64,000 bases of DNA from DATNPX01 sp036702975. Its GTDB lineage: Bacteria; Cyanobacteriota; Vampirovibrionia; Obscuribacterales; Obscuribacteraceae. A program made the position numbers and the translations under genes. Shown one piece after another: positions 53,546 through 62,704 of the stretch (positions within the stretch are counted from its first letter, which is position 1; each line of letters starts with the position of its first letter). The stretch covers positions 314,355 through 378,354 of the forward strand of contig DATNPX010000016.1 of the NCBI GenBank assembly GCA_036702975.1, read 5' to 3'. The notes beneath the pieces are model-generated. The model worked only from the letters and a program-made list of their open reading frames with translations, ran no database searches and had not been told where the DNA came from.

Positions 53546-53920
53546 TCATAGTCCAGTAAAAGGTAATTGCCCGACTTCAACACAGTGATCATCCTTCATC
53601 ACAAAGAAGTGGGTGCCATAAAGCCAGGAAGATTCTCTTGGATCCGTAACGGAAGGATGATATGGGATCAGTTGCCGGTGCATACAAGTCGTGCAGACGA
53701 ACGGTCCTTCGCCCCACTTTCCGAGGAGCGTCACTCGAGGCATTCCCCATACCGCTAAAACCATTTCCTTCTTTTCGCCGACTACTGGTTCAGCCTTGAG
53801 TTGTATCGATTCGTACCTGTCTATCTCGTAGTTGAAGCATCGGTCGACCTCGTGGCTATAAGAGGCACAACCATAGGCAGCATACAATCCAATTAGACAT
53901 AGTTTCAATTCAACACGCAT
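53546..53920 (-). CDS. Small secreted protein, possible lipoprotein
   Basis: Protein of 124 residues. LCLIGLYAAYGCASYSHE has a hydrophobic start and a cysteine in an AYGC context close to a lipobox. The mature part contains CTTCMHRQLIPYHPS (Cys-x2-Cys) and RYESIQLKAEPVV. A small outer-membrane or secreted metal-binding protein is possible; no family is clear. It starts 27 bases beyond the stop of the gene at 53003 on the same strand and would be transcribed before it. Confidence 0.55.
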   Translation of the reverse strand: MRVELKLCLIGLYAAYGCASYSHEVDRCFNYEIDRYESIQLKAEPVVGEKKEMVLAVWGMPRVTLLGKWGEGPFVCTTCMHRQLIPYHPSVTDPRESSWLYGTHFFVMKDDHCVEVGQLPFTGL

Positions 53921-54088
53921 TTCCCAAGAGTAAGCTAAGCCGAATTAGATTGGGACACGGTTTTTACTACTGAACTTGCGCTACCTGTTTGTGCCCACAT
54001 CGACACAAAAATTGAACATCCTTGCACTGCTCAGAATTTGTTTCACTGGCATCGTCTGTCATGTTGATTTAGGAACAAATTGCTAACT

Positions 54089-54149
54089 TTCCCGCCTAGC
54101 GTATTCATCGATAGAGGCGGGAACTCTCCGATTTCCGTCAAGGAGAGTT
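54089..54149 (+). promoter_or_regulatory. Double-hairpin leader with sequestered ribosome-binding site
   Basis: Stem 1 pairs TTCCCGCCT (54089-54097) with AGGCGGGAA (54115-54123). Stem 2 pairs AACTCTCC (54122-54129) with GGAGAGTT (54142-54149) around a 12-base loop. GGAG, the ribosome-binding site of the gene starting at 54154, is in stem 2. The two stems compete for AA at 54122-54123. This is a candidate translation-control element. Confidence 0.6.
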
Positions 54150-54153
54150 ACTT

Positions 54154-54951
54154 ATGCCCACCCGGAAAAATTTATCTGTTCTGGTGGCTGAAGACCACCC
54201 GGTCAACCGGAAAGTGTTGGGTTTGTTGCTTGATAGTCTAGATGTGCCGTTCGACTGCGCGAACAATGGAGCCGAAGCCGTGGAGGCAGCGGTTAACCAT
54301 ACTTACAGACTAATTCTTATGGATTGCATGATGCCAGGTGTAGATGGCTTCCAGGCAGCATATGAAATTCGCAAATACGAATTCGACGAGAACAAGTACA
54401 CGCCAATCGTCGCCTGTACAGCCATGGATAAAAACCGCTGTTTAGAGCAATGCATTCGTTCAGGAATGAATGACCATATCGTTAAGCCTATAACCAGAGA
54501 AATCTTGCGCCGAAAGCTAGCCTTTTGGTCTGTGGCTTTCAAACCAATTCACCAGATCTCAGAAACAGTGAGAGAAGAAATAACTCGGTTGGAAAACACA
54601 AGTGCTGACTCAAAAGACGAACCGATTAATCGTATCTACCTCGATCTGCTATATGGGGTTCAACAACTCGAGGAAGTATTGCAGTTGTTCTTGACCGTTA
54701 CAGAGACTTTGCTAACCGGGTTAAATTCAGCCATCGCCAAACATGACATGGTTGTAGTGAGGATCTTGGCACATGAGATAAAAGGCTCAAGCTATGCGGT
54801 CAACGCAAGGGAAATGGCGAGAATCTGTCGTGAGCTCGAACAAGCTGGCGAAGAAGAAAATTGGCCGGAAGCAGAACAGCTTAATCAAACGCTGGAACAA
54901 GCATTCAACCGTGTTCGAAGTTTTCTTCAGGGCAAAGAGCTAATCGCTTGA
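54154..54951 (+). CDS. Receiver plus HPt-domain phosphorelay protein
   Basis: Protein of 265 residues. The receiver (1-125) has LVAEDHPVNRK, phospho-acceptor D57 (LMDCMMPG), T89 and K111, all intact. The C-terminal HPt domain has H207 in LAHEIKGSSYAVNAREMA. A link segment (about 130-160) is acidic. It can pass phosphate between two-component systems. No histidine kinase adjoins it. Its leader carries two stacked hairpins. GGAG (54142-54145) is the ribosome-binding site. Confidence 0.92.
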   Translation: MPTRKNLSVLVAEDHPVNRKVLGLLLDSLDVPFDCANNGAEAVEAAVNHTYRLILMDCMMPGVDGFQAAYEIRKYEFDENKYTPIVACTAMDKNRCLEQCIRSGMNDHIVKPITREILRRKLAFWSVAFKPIHQISETVREEITRLENTSADSKDEPINRIYLDLLYGVQQLEEVLQLFLTVTETLLTGLNSAIAKHDMVVVRILAHEIKGSSYAVNAREMARICRELEQAGEEENWPEAEQLNQTLEQAFNRVRSFLQGKELIA

Positions 54952-55164
54952 CTGGCTGCAATCAAGACAATTGTGATCGCTTGTAACTTCTAATCGATCG
55001 ATACTTTTGTCAGTGGCCGAGCGCATTTGCCATGCCAGTACACCATTGCCAAAAGTAGAAAAGACTTTAGCAGCCGCGATCAGCCAAATCGAAAGGCCAG
55101 CGAAAGACAGCCGCTGAAGAATAGACTCAAACACGCGCTGTGATGCGCAATTGATGGAAGCTCC

Positions 55165-56526
55165 ATGCACAAGTTCTGTTGTGGTCTCACCACCCTTAGC
55201 TTCAGCCTATTGTGTCTGACCGGCTGTGCTCACGAATTACCCGCTAATGGCAGCGTTGTCGAGCAGGCAAAACATGTTTCAGTTGCGGTCCCTGAAACTG
55301 TTGCCCGGTCGCTTGATTTGCAGACGGCCGTTGCCGAGCAGCGATCTCTGGTCATTCAAAAAGTCCTGACTGCGCGAATCGAGCCAGACATCGGCAAGGA
55401 GATAGACGTGAGTTCACGCGTGAACGGAAGAGTTGATGAACTATTTGTAGAACCTGGTGCTTGTGTGCATAAAGGTCAAGTAGTTGCCGTACTGACAAGC
55501 AAAGATGTAAGCGCTCTGGAAGCAAAGCTGATGGAGGCGCGAGCGAAATTGATGACGGCAAGAGCATACGAGGAGCGAGAGCGTCAGGCATACAAAGAGC
55601 AAGTGCATACGCCGAAGACTCTCCTGGACGCCAATAGCGCAGTCCGGACGGCTGAAAGCCGTCTTCACCTCATGCAGTCCCAATACAATCGGCAGAAGGC
55701 TCTTGTCGAGGAAGGCATCGGGGCCCGCAAAGAACTGCTTACCGCGAAAGCTGCCCTCGACGAGGCGCAGATAGCGCTTGAACTCGCCCGTACAACACTA
55801 AAAAGAGAGGAAGCACTTTACGAAAATAAATCCATCTTGAAGGCCCCCTATCAAGCGGCTCAGTCAGAAGCGATTCGCGCAGAGCAGGAGGTGGAGGCAT
55901 TAATGGTGCAACTGCGCTTTCTCGGAGTCGACAGCAACAGCAACAACGACAAAGGAGAGCTGACGGGGCAAGTGCGGATCACGGCACCGGGAGACGGCCA
56001 GGTCACGCTGTTCGATATCGGTCCTGGTGAAATGGTGGCAGCAGAAAAGCCGCTTTTCCGTATTACAGATCTCAGCACCGCGCTAATAGAAGCCGACGTG
56101 CCGGAGGCGATAGTGCACACGGTAAAGCTGCGCGATCAATTGACAGTCAAAGTCCCCGGATTGAAGGAACCGATCGCTGCCTCGGTAAACTTCATAGGCG
56201 ACCATGTGGATCCTCAAACGCGAACGGTTAAAGTGCGTGCACGCTTTCGCAACTCTATGGGGAGCATAAAAATCGGCATGTTCGCCGAAGTAATTTTGGC
56301 AGCCGACCACATTTTTGTGCTCGCCGTGCCGCGAGCAGCCATCCAGGAAATCGATGGGCTCAAATGCGTCTTCGTGCATGATTCGCTCGGATTTCATAAA
56401 CGAACTGTTCAAGTCGGAACCGAAACGGAAGATTACGCTGAGATAAAACTCGGTCTCAAACCGCAAGAAGAAGTGTGCACGCAAGGCAGTTTGATGCTCA
56501 AAGCGGAACTGACCTACAGGCACTAA
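55165..56526 (+). CDS. czcB: CzcB/CusB-type efflux adaptor lipoprotein
   Basis: Protein of 453 residues. The signal ends in LLCLTGC, a good lipobox, so the protein is anchored as a lipoprotein. It has the barrel-sandwich hybrid and a coiled-coil hairpin: DVSSRVNGRVDELFVEPGAC, and MEARAKLMTARAYEERERQ; then VRITAPGDGQVTLFDIGPGE and the beta-barrel domain. It links the RND pump to the outer membrane. The gene lies 42 bases upstream of the pump gene, in one operon. No TolC-like gene follows. Confidence 0.88.
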   Translation: MHKFCCGLTTLSFSLLCLTGCAHELPANGSVVEQAKHVSVAVPETVARSLDLQTAVAEQRSLVIQKVLTARIEPDIGKEIDVSSRVNGRVDELFVEPGACVHKGQVVAVLTSKDVSALEAKLMEARAKLMTARAYEERERQAYKEQVHTPKTLLDANSAVRTAESRLHLMQSQYNRQKALVEEGIGARKELLTAKAALDEAQIALELARTTLKREEALYENKSILKAPYQAAQSEAIRAEQEVEALMVQLRFLGVDSNSNNDKGELTGQVRITAPGDGQVTLFDIGPGEMVAAEKPLFRITDLSTALIEADVPEAIVHTVKLRDQLTVKVPGLKEPIAASVNFIGDHVDPQTRTVKVRARFRNSMGSIKIGMFAEVILAADHIFVLAVPRAAIQEIDGLKCVFVHDSLGFHKRTVQVGTETEDYAEIKLGLKPQEEVCTQGSLMLKAELTYRH

Positions 56527-56568
56527 CGCATTGCATGGAGATATCGTCACTGAGAACGATAGCTGACT

Positions 56569-59500
56569 ATGATTGAGAAGCTGATCGAATTTGCTTTGCG
56601 CCACCGGCTTCTGGTAGTCGCGGGCGTGCTTGCGCTGATCTTGACTGGAGTCTGGAGCGTTCTCCATCTTCCGGTGGATTCGTTCCCTGATGTAAGCAAC
56701 GTACAAGTACAGATCATCACCGAACCGGAGACAATGCCAACAGAAGAGGTGGAACTGCTAGTCACGTTCCCCATCGAAAACGCTTTGAATGGCTTGCCGA
56801 ACATCAAGACCGTACGAAGCAATTCGAGCTACGGACTCTCCGTAGTGAGCGCGATCTTCGAAGACGGTACCGATGTCTACTGGGCGCGCCAACTCGTGCA
56901 ACAGCGGCTCTCCCATGTGGCACTGCCGCCGGACAGCCCAGAGCCCACGCTTGGTCCTGTCATTTCCACCTTCAGCAACGTACTCAATTACTACGTTACG
57001 AGCGACAAACGTTCAATGACAGAGCTAAGAACGATTCAAGACTGGGACATCGCCCTGCGGTTGAGAGCGGTTCCAGGAGTGGCTAGTGTTCTTTCATTCG
57101 GCGGCTTCGAAAAAGAATACCAGGTACTTGTTAATCCCACCCTGCTAAAAGCCTACGGACTGACCGTCAAGCAAGTGGCAGATGCAATCGAAGCAAACAA
57201 CGAAAACGCGGGCGGCAAATTCATCGAACGCGGCGGAGAAGAGATAATCATTCGCGGCATAGGACGCATTCGCAATGAACAAGACATCCAGGACATCGTT
57301 CTCAAATCGAGCAACGGAACTCCGGTGAGAGTACAACAAGTTGCAAGCGTAACTATCGGCACTGCCTTCAGGCGCGGCGCTGCCTCGCTCAACGGTAAGG
57401 GCGAGCAAGTGACTGGATTCGCTAATATCCGCAAGGGCGCCAACAGTAAAGAAGTTGTCGAGCGCGTTATTAAGCGTATAGACGAAATTCAGGCGGACCT
57501 TCCCGAGGACGTAAAGATCGTTATCTACTACGACCAGAGCAATCTCGTCGATCGCACGATTCACACTGTCGAAGAGGTACTGATGATCGGGAGTTCGCTG
57601 GTTGTCACCGTCCTTTTCGCAATGCTTCTGAATATAAGAGGGGCATTGATAGTATCTGCGATCATTCCTCTGTCACTTTTATTCAGCTTCACGCTCATGC
57701 GGCAGTCAGGACTGACTGCAAACATGATGACCTTGGGCGCGGTCGACTTTGGAGTGATCGTGGACGCAGGGGTTGTGATGGTTGAGAACGCCTATCGCCA
57801 TCTCGCCGAAGCCTGGAAACGAGAGGGAACCGTCTCGCCAGTCAAGGTATTGACCTCGAGCGCAATAGAAGTAGGGCGCCCAACAGTCTTTGCCATCTCT
57901 ATCATTATCGCGGTCTTCATCCCGCTGTTCGCCCTCGAGGATGTCGAAGGGCGCATGTTCCGCCCCCTGGCCCTGACATATATTTACGCCCTCATCGGTG
58001 CACTCGTGGTATCGCTAACGGTGATTCCAGTCTTATGCTCGTTTGTCTTGCGCGGACGCATAACAGAACGTCCAAATAAAGCTCTGAATACCATTCACCG
58101 ATGGCTAAGCCCGGTCCTCGACAAAACGATAAATCATCCGGTCAAAACAACGCTGGTCTCCGTCTTGCTTTTATGCGCCAGTTTGTGCCTGGTTCCATTC
58201 CTGGGGTCGGAGTTTGTTCCATCGCTTGACGAGGGCTCCATTCTTTTGCGTGTTAAGCAGGCACCCAGCGTGTCGTTGACCGAGAGCACGCGTGTCACGA
58301 CCCAACTCGAGAAACTTTTGTGCAAATTCCCTGAGGTAGCCATTGTCGTGACAAGAACCGGACGAAGCGGAGCGGGTGCCGACCTTGAAGGAGTAGACAA
58401 CGCTGACATCTACATCGGGCTAAAGCCAAAGAAGGAATGGAAGCGAAGCAAGGCGGAGCTGATTCAATCGATGGACCAGCAGATGGCACAAATTCCCGGG
58501 CTGATTTACAGCTTTTCGCAACCGATAGCCGACATGATCGATGATCTTGTCGCCGGTATCCGGGCTGACGTCGGCATCAAGATTTTCGGCAAGGATCCCG
58601 CCCTATTGGACGCTATTGCGCAGGAGATTGAGAAGACGGCAGCAAAAGTCTCTGGAACAACCGACTTGCAGCGCGAGAATATACTCGGCTTGCCTCAGCT
58701 AAACATTGAATTCGACCGAAGTAATCTGGCTCGATTTCATTTAAACATTGATGATGTCCAGGAGATCATCAAAATAGCCATCGCCGGAAAAGTCGTAACG
58801 GAGGTTGTGGAAAGTCCGAAACGTTTCGGACTTCTGGTGCGCTTTCCGGCAGATTATCGCAATAACATCGACAAGCTGCAAGCGATCATTGTCGATGCTC
58901 CCGGTGGTGAGCACGTGCCACTTGGTCAACTAGCGCATTTCAGCCTGCAGCGCGGACTCGTCATGATCAATCGAGAAAATGGCGAGCGGCGCACCGCCGT
59001 GCTCTGCAATGTGCGCAGCCGAGACCTAGGCAGTTATGTACATGATCTTCAGGGCATGGTGAAGCAGCAGGTGCAAATCCCTAAGGGATATCGCATCGTC
59101 TGGGGCGGGCAATTCGAGAATCAGGAGCGCGCCATGTCACGCCTGTCACTGGTGGTGCCGGTGGTGCTCGTCTTCATCTTCCTTTTGCTCTACGGCTCCT
59201 TCGGATCGCTGCGGAATGCGCTTCTGGTCATGATGAATGTGCCCTTTGCCCTGATCGGAGGAATAGTCGCCTTGTTCCTTACGCACCTGGTAGTCAGCGT
59301 ACCGGCAGTGATCGGTTTCATCGCGCTGTTTGGCGTCGCTGTCCAGAACGGTGTGATCATGGTCAGCCACATCATGCATCTGCAAAAAGAGGGACAGGGC
59401 TTTGCGGACGCTGCTAAACACGGTGCCGAAGTTCGGTTGCGTCCCGTGCTCATGACAGCACTCGTAGCGATTGTCGGTTTTGCGCCCCTGCTTCTCTCGA

Positions 59501-59655
59501 GTGGTACCGGGGCAGAGGTTCAACGCCCCCTGGCGGTAGTCGTAACCGGAGGATTGCTTACGGCAACTCCATTGACGCTATTAGTGCTTCCGGCTCTCTA
59601 TGTCTTGATCAACAAGGTGGGGGCGAACAGGACCGAGAAAGAGAAGCAGTTGTGA
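56569..59655 (+). CDS. czcA: CzcA/CusA-type heavy-metal RND pump
   Basis: Protein of 1028 residues, as usual for HME-RND pumps. The fourth membrane segment has GAVDFGVIVDAGVVMVENAYRH, which matches the D-x-D pattern of the divalent-metal (Co/Zn/Cd/Ni) class more than the silver/copper class. RLRPVLMTALVAIVGFAPLL is the paired segment late in the chain. The N-terminal periplasmic domain includes SNVQVQIITEPETMP. It uses the proton gradient to move metal ions outward. The hairpin at 59733-59763 follows. Confidence 0.93.
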   Translation: MIEKLIEFALRHRLLVVAGVLALILTGVWSVLHLPVDSFPDVSNVQVQIITEPETMPTEEVELLVTFPIENALNGLPNIKTVRSNSSYGLSVVSAIFEDGTDVYWARQLVQQRLSHVALPPDSPEPTLGPVISTFSNVLNYYVTSDKRSMTELRTIQDWDIALRLRAVPGVASVLSFGGFEKEYQVLVNPTLLKAYGLTVKQVADAIEANNENAGGKFIERGGEEIIIRGIGRIRNEQDIQDIVLKSSNGTPVRVQQVASVTIGTAFRRGAASLNGKGEQVTGFANIRKGANSKEVVERVIKRIDEIQADLPEDVKIVIYYDQSNLVDRTIHTVEEVLMIGSSLVVTVLFAMLLNIRGALIVSAIIPLSLLFSFTLMRQSGLTANMMTLGAVDFGVIVDAGVVMVENAYRHLAEAWKREGTVSPVKVLTSSAIEVGRPTVFAISIIIAVFIPLFALEDVEGRMFRPLALTYIYALIGALVVSLTVIPVLCSFVLRGRITERPNKALNTIHRWLSPVLDKTINHPVKTTLVSVLLLCASLCLVPFLGSEFVPSLDEGSILLRVKQAPSVSLTESTRVTTQLEKLLCKFPEVAIVVTRTGRSGAGADLEGVDNADIYIGLKPKKEWKRSKAELIQSMDQQMAQIPGLIYSFSQPIADMIDDLVAGIRADVGIKIFGKDPALLDAIAQEIEKTAAKVSGTTDLQRENILGLPQLNIEFDRSNLARFHLNIDDVQEIIKIAIAGKVVTEVVESPKRFGLLVRFPADYRNNIDKLQAIIVDAPGGEHVPLGQLAHFSLQRGLVMINRENGERRTAVLCNVRSRDLGSYVHDLQGMVKQQVQIPKGYRIVWGGQFENQERAMSRLSLVVPVVLVFIFLLLYGSFGSLRNALLVMMNVPFALIGGIVALFLTHLVVSVPAVIGFIALFGVAVQNGVIMVSHIMHLQKEGQGFADAAKHGAEVRLRPVLMTALVAIVGFAPLLLSSGTGAEVQRPLAVVVTGGLLTATPLTLLVLPALYVLINKVGANRTEKEKQL

Positions 59656-59732
59656 GCGGTACTTTTCCGCCCAGGAGAACCATTGTCGCAGCGCTTTTCT
59701 ATGCAGAATATATTATGCATTCAAAAGCAAAA

Positions 59733-59763
59733 AAAGGACCCAAAGACTAGCTTCGGGTCCTTT
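59733..59763 (-). terminator. Bidirectional Rho-independent terminator
   Basis: AAAGGACCC (59733-59741) and GGGTCCTTT (59755-59763) form a 9-base stem. On the minus strand it is followed by a run of T's, so it should stop the gene at 59811-60428 well; on the plus strand it ends czcA with only TTT. Confidence 0.85.
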
Positions 59764-59810
59764 CAGTTGCTGGCTAGCGAAACCGCTCACGAAGGCTTTG
59801 TCACTGCCAC

Positions 59811-60428
59811 TTAGAATCGCCACCGATGGGTATTCCGCTTCGGACCTTTTCCGGAGCGGTGCTTCTGCCCATGACGACTAGCCGAGGCAGCGGAGCCTTT
59901 ATCGCCTTGAACGATCGTCTTGCGCCCCTGGCGTGCATTCTTGCTCTGCCGGGCAGCAGCCTTCGCCCCCGAAGAACCGCACTTCCGCTTGGAGCCGCGG
60001 ACTTCGATGGTCGTCGACGCCTCGCCCTGGTCTGCAAACTGCCGAGCCATGGTTTCGGGGTCTTCCGCGGTGACGAGGAAGAAGTGGTAACGATTGTCGT
60101 GTCCCGCCGGGACGTCTTCATCAGGCGAGCGTCTCTTCACGATCAGCACCTGGTCCTTCAGGCTGAACTGTTCAGGAAACTCGCTGGGTACGAAATAGCC
60201 TTCGCGATGACGGTATCTCAGGTTGGTAGCCACGTCAGGGTCAGTGCACTGCACGTGCATCATCCCCCGAGAGAGAAACTCAGCGGCAGTAGCCTTGTCG
60301 ACTACACGCGCGCTCATGCCCCAGCCATCACTCAGCGAACCGAACTGTTCCAGGATGCTCATGAGAACACCAGTCCACGGATTCGCATCGGTGACAAGGA
60401 CATACTTTTTCGGATTAACAACGAACAT
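59811..60428 (-). CDS. GC-rich protein with basic low-complexity tail, unknown function
   Basis: Protein of 205 residues. The N-terminal 125 residues are compact (KKYVLVTDANPWTGVLMSIL, WGMSARVVDKATAAEFLSRG, NRYHFFLVTAED). The last 65 residues are rich in Lys, Arg, Ser, Gly and Gln (KRKCGSSGAKAAARQSKNAR and later), likely disordered and possibly nucleic-acid binding. TAGGAG is just upstream of ATG 60428. In line 60001, 38 of 60 bases are G or C. I know no family match. It ends before the terminator at 59733-59763. Confidence 0.65.
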   Translation of the reverse strand: MFVVNPKKYVLVTDANPWTGVLMSILEQFGSLSDGWGMSARVVDKATAAEFLSRGMMHVQCTDPDVATNLRYRHREGYFVPSEFPEQFSLKDQVLIVKRRSPDEDVPAGHDNRYHFFLVTAEDPETMARQFADQGEASTTIEVRGSKRKCGSSGAKAAARQSKNARQGRKTIVQGDKGSAASASRHGQKHRSGKGPKRNTHRWRF

Positions 60429-61003
60429 AGAACTCCTAGCTTTAGTGGTTTGTCCAACCGTTGCCGGTCTCCTCAAACCCAACGACTCACATTGATACTG
60501 CAAAACCGCACCGCGCAAACGCCGTAAGAGAAAGCATAAAAATAGGTCAGGCAGCGATGTTTAGCAGTAAACCAACGCGAGAAGTCAGCGGATTTGATGT
60601 ACCCACAACTTAGTGAAACCGAGCGCCTATTTGCAACCCGCCGATCACAGCCCGGAAGCACCGTGGTAAGCCATGTTGCAGCCGACCAGCCGGCAAGTTG
60701 CGGTGCTAATTCCGCGGGCAGTTAGCGCAGCGACGTGAAGATAGTTAAAGTGAAATCCTTTAGCAAGGCTAGCGCTATACGTCGGTAGCCCACCCGCGCG
60801 AGTCCCAGGCAGATCCCGAGACTCTGCCTGACACCGCAAACGGTGCTTAGTATCCATCCAATCCCGACCCATAACTTCCAACCTACGCAACACCTATGAC
60901 GAGAAGGGCTTTGCACAGTAGAATACTGGCTGGCATCATCCAGGATTTCCGGCTCCAGGGCTCCAGGCAACCGCGCACAGTTCTCTCAAGTCGGTCTAAC
61001 GAA
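60429..61003. other. Long intergenic region upstream of dapC
   Basis: 575 bases between two divergent genes. I see no gene, RNA or strong hairpin here, only possible promoters. Confidence 0.4.
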
Positions 61004-62236
61004 ATGCAATTCAATCCAGGCTTTCAATCGCTTCATCCCTATCCGTTCGAAAAACTGAACAAACTCAAAGATGGCTTGATACCGCCATCTTCGATGTCTC
61101 CGATTCTGCTTTCAATTGGGGAACCGAAACATACTACCCCGGCGTTCATACTGGATGCACTTTGCAGAAACTCAGGCGGATTTGCCAGCTACCCAACAAT
61201 TGCAGGGATGATAGAGCTGCGCGAAGCAATCTGCCAATGGCTGCAAAAGCGTTTCAGACTGCCGAAACAGCCCGATCCCGAAACGAATGTTCTACCCGTC
61301 AACGGCACACGCGAAGCGCTGTTCGCTTTTGCCCAATGCTTGATCGATCCGAGCGAAAAGTCGATTGTGGTGATGCCTAACCCCTTCTACCAGATCTACG
61401 AAGGTGCAGCTCTGCTGGCAGGTGCCGAGCCTTTTTACATCAAAGCGACCGAAGACACCGCCTTCCTTCCGGACTTCGCAAGCGTACCGGAGTCAATCTG
61501 GAAGTGCTGCAAACTCGTCTATTTTTGTTCACCAGGCAATCCAACCGGAACCGTAGCGCCGCTCGAAACACTCAAAGACTTGATTTCACTCGCGCTTAAA
61601 TACGACTTCGTGATCGCGAGCGACGAGTGCTACTCTGAGATCTATTTTGACGAAAGCCACCCGCCGCCTGGATTGTTGCAAGCTGCAGCAGCGATGGGGA
61701 ATGCCGACTACAAGAACTGCCTCGTCTTCCATTCACTCTCCAAGCGCTCAAATGTGCCTGGAATGCGGTCCGGATTTGTCGCAGGCAGCCCTGAACTTAT
61801 CGCAAAGTTCAGACTTTACCGCACGTACCATGGATGCTCCATGCCTCCCCCCATTCAGATAGCGAGTACAGCCGCCTGGACTGACGAAGAGCACGTCCTG
61901 GAGAACCGAGAACAGTACAGGCGCAAGTTCGACCAGGTGCTCGACGTGCTGCATGACGTAATGCCACTGTACAAGCCTGATGGAGCATTTTATCTATGGC
62001 CGCAAACGCCAGTCTCAGACACCGAATTCGCTCGTGAATTGTACCGGCGCTTCAACGTGACCGTGCTTCCCGGATCATATCTGTCGCGCTCAGTAGACGG
62101 AAAGAATCCTGGCGCCGATCGCATCAGAATAGCTCTGGTTGCCCCGGAAGCTGAATGCCTGGAAGCAGCGCATAGAATTCGCACCTGCGTCGAAATTCTG
62201 CAATCTGAGAAAACGGTCACTAGCGCTAAGTCGTAG
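61004..62236 (+). CDS. dapC: Succinyldiaminopimelate aminotransferase DapC-like
   Basis: Protein of 410 residues, class I PLP aminotransferase. Family blocks are HPYPFEKLNKLKDGLIPPSS, ILLSIGEPKHTTPAFILDAL, VLPVNGTREALFAFAQCL, PNPFYQIYEGAALLAGAEPF, CSPGNPTGTVAPL, and SLSKRSNVPGMRSGFVAG (PLP lysine). These long blocks are specific to the DapC group, which converts N-succinyl-2-amino-6-ketopimelate with glutamate in lysine and meso-diaminopimelate synthesis. ATG 61004 is used; a frame to 60896 adds an unlike extension. No other dap genes adjoin it. Confidence 0.9.
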   Translation: MQFNPGFQSLHPYPFEKLNKLKDGLIPPSSMSPILLSIGEPKHTTPAFILDALCRNSGGFASYPTIAGMIELREAICQWLQKRFRLPKQPDPETNVLPVNGTREALFAFAQCLIDPSEKSIVVMPNPFYQIYEGAALLAGAEPFYIKATEDTAFLPDFASVPESIWKCCKLVYFCSPGNPTGTVAPLETLKDLISLALKYDFVIASDECYSEIYFDESHPPPGLLQAAAAMGNADYKNCLVFHSLSKRSNVPGMRSGFVAGSPELIAKFRLYRTYHGCSMPPPIQIASTAAWTDEEHVLENREQYRRKFDQVLDVLHDVMPLYKPDGAFYLWPQTPVSDTEFARELYRRFNVTVLPGSYLSRSVDGKNPGADRIRIALVAPEAECLEAAHRIRTCVEILQSEKTVTSAKS

Positions 62237-62704
62237 CAGAGCGCAAGGGGGCCGTCCGGATTCGCCCTTACGGACTTCACAGTTAGCGCTAGTCCCGCGT
62301 CAACGGGCCAAGCTTGCTAGTCTTCTCCAACTGGGGGATTTCTGGTCCGCGCAAGCTATGTAGCGCCATTAGCTTACTCTCAACTAGCTTGAACGCCAAC
62401 GCCGCGTTATTTAAGGTGGACTTAAGTTCAAATCTAAGTTTTTCGGATTTTTCTCAGTTCATTTCTTTAAACCCAGCTAGCTACTCAAGTCGACTGAAAT
62501 AACACCGCGGCAATGCTGTGCGTAGTCATTTGATTTGAGCCGCTGCAATCAAAACAAAGACGACACACGCGAGTAAAACCGCCGCTACTAGCGGACTTTG
62601 CTCGCATAGCCTGCGGCGCTTAAACGGCTTCGCGGGAGGCATCAGCTTCTTTGCATCAATGCAACCTCAGCAATCACGTTCCTCCGAACAGAAAGGTGTT
62701 TTTT
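62237..62704. other. Gap between dapC and the next gene
   Basis: 468 bases. GTCCG/CGGAC (near 62254-62275) makes a weak hairpin after dapC. No gene or strong regulatory feature is seen. Confidence 0.35.

Noticed and set aside
54940..55170. Minus-strand frame of 76 codons between the HPt gene and czcB
   Set aside because: No ribosome-binding site or motif, and it overlaps both neighbours' ends.
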